DNA of 5,225 nt from Opitutaceae bacterium (lineage in GTDB: Bacteria > Verrucomicrobiota > Verrucomicrobiia > Opitutales > Opitutaceae). The DNA lies in NCBI GenBank assembly GCA_031254955.1, contig JAIRTK010000265.1:1-5225 (forward strand), in the 5' to 3' direction. Each line of letters starts with the position of its first letter. Position 1 is the stretch's first letter. Positions 5,159 to 5,225 of this stretch are shown piece by piece. Made by a program: the position numbers and the translations under genes. The notes beneath the pieces are model-generated. The model did not search any database. It saw nothing but the letters and a program-made list of their open reading frames with translations, and was not told where the DNA came from.

Positions 5159-5225
5159 ATACCCTTTTCCAGTGAACAGGACCCTTTAGAAGCAGAGCGA
5201 TGTAGGGGCTTCGCTTGCGAAGCCC
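5159..5225 (+). mobile_element. 163-bp MITE/REPIN-like element, copy 3 (cut by window end)
   Basis: From ATACCC at 5159 to the window edge the sequence is identical to the first 67 bases of copy 1, including the GTAG foot (5202-5205) and the complete first hairpin. The remainder lies outside the window. Confidence 0.8.

Larger units (their letters stand above)
4350..5225. repeat. Composite direct repeat, period about 640 bp (second copy cut by window end)
   Basis: The order of blocks starting at GGTTTG (4350) restarts at 4996. The stretch 4466-4585 matches 5106-5225 with two differences in 120 bases, at an offset of exactly 640; the earlier hairpin block has an offset of 647 because its loop is 7 bp longer in the first copy. 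One unit contains an 8-bp-unit hairpin, a 163-bp element in plus orientation, a 9-bp-unit hairpin and the 163-bp element in minus orientation. The near identity of the two copies points to recent duplication. No credible gene lies in this 900-bp stretch; open frames of 60-150 codons here follow the repeats on both strands. Confidence 0.85.

Overview
The window suggests a GC-rich Gram-negative bacterium. It encodes a TonB-dependent outer-membrane receptor (last third to half of the gene) and an exported S9-family serine peptidase. About 2 kb of non-coding DNA is packed with palindromes and short-period tandem repeats. This combination fits a host-associated or polymer-degrading Verrucomicrobiota (Opitutaceae-like) genome. 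That placement is an inference from overall style, with low to moderate confidence, because there is no rRNA or other marker gene here.

Layout. 1-1531: C-terminal part of a TonB-dependent receptor, open at the left edge. 1532-2350: an 819-bp gap holding, in order, a hairpin cluster, a single REP-like hairpin, a perfect 28-bp inverted repeat with REPIN architecture, a 14-bp tandem repeat, an 8-10-bp tandem repeat, a 206-bp inverted-repeat element with a purine/pyrimidine interior, and a C-tract leader that could form a G-quadruplex on the template strand. 2351-4297: complete S9 peptidase with signal peptide, beta-propeller and alpha/beta-hydrolase domain, triad Ser498/Asp583/His615. 4298-5225: no credible gene. 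This stretch is a composite repeat array with a period of about 640 bp. It holds a hairpin built of 8-bp units, a 163-bp MITE/REPIN-like element in + orientation, a 9-bp-unit hairpin, the same 163-bp element in - orientation, a second 8-bp-unit hairpin, and the start of a third 163-bp element cut by the window edge.

How it fits together. Both genes act in the cell envelope. The receptor would import a ligand across the outer membrane using TonB energy, and the peptidase would cleave peptides in the periplasm or outside the cell. A shared role in peptide use is possible, but the structured 819-bp gap argues against one simple operon. The most notable non-coding result is that several unlike-looking palindromes on both sides of the peptidase gene share one plan: a foot GTAG (or GCAG), a stem arm of about 9 nt, a 2-3-nt loop and the returning arm, often in head-to-head pairs. 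That is the known plan of REP/REPIN elements moved by RAYT (Y1-type) transposases. No transposase gene lies in this window, so these would be non-autonomous copies.
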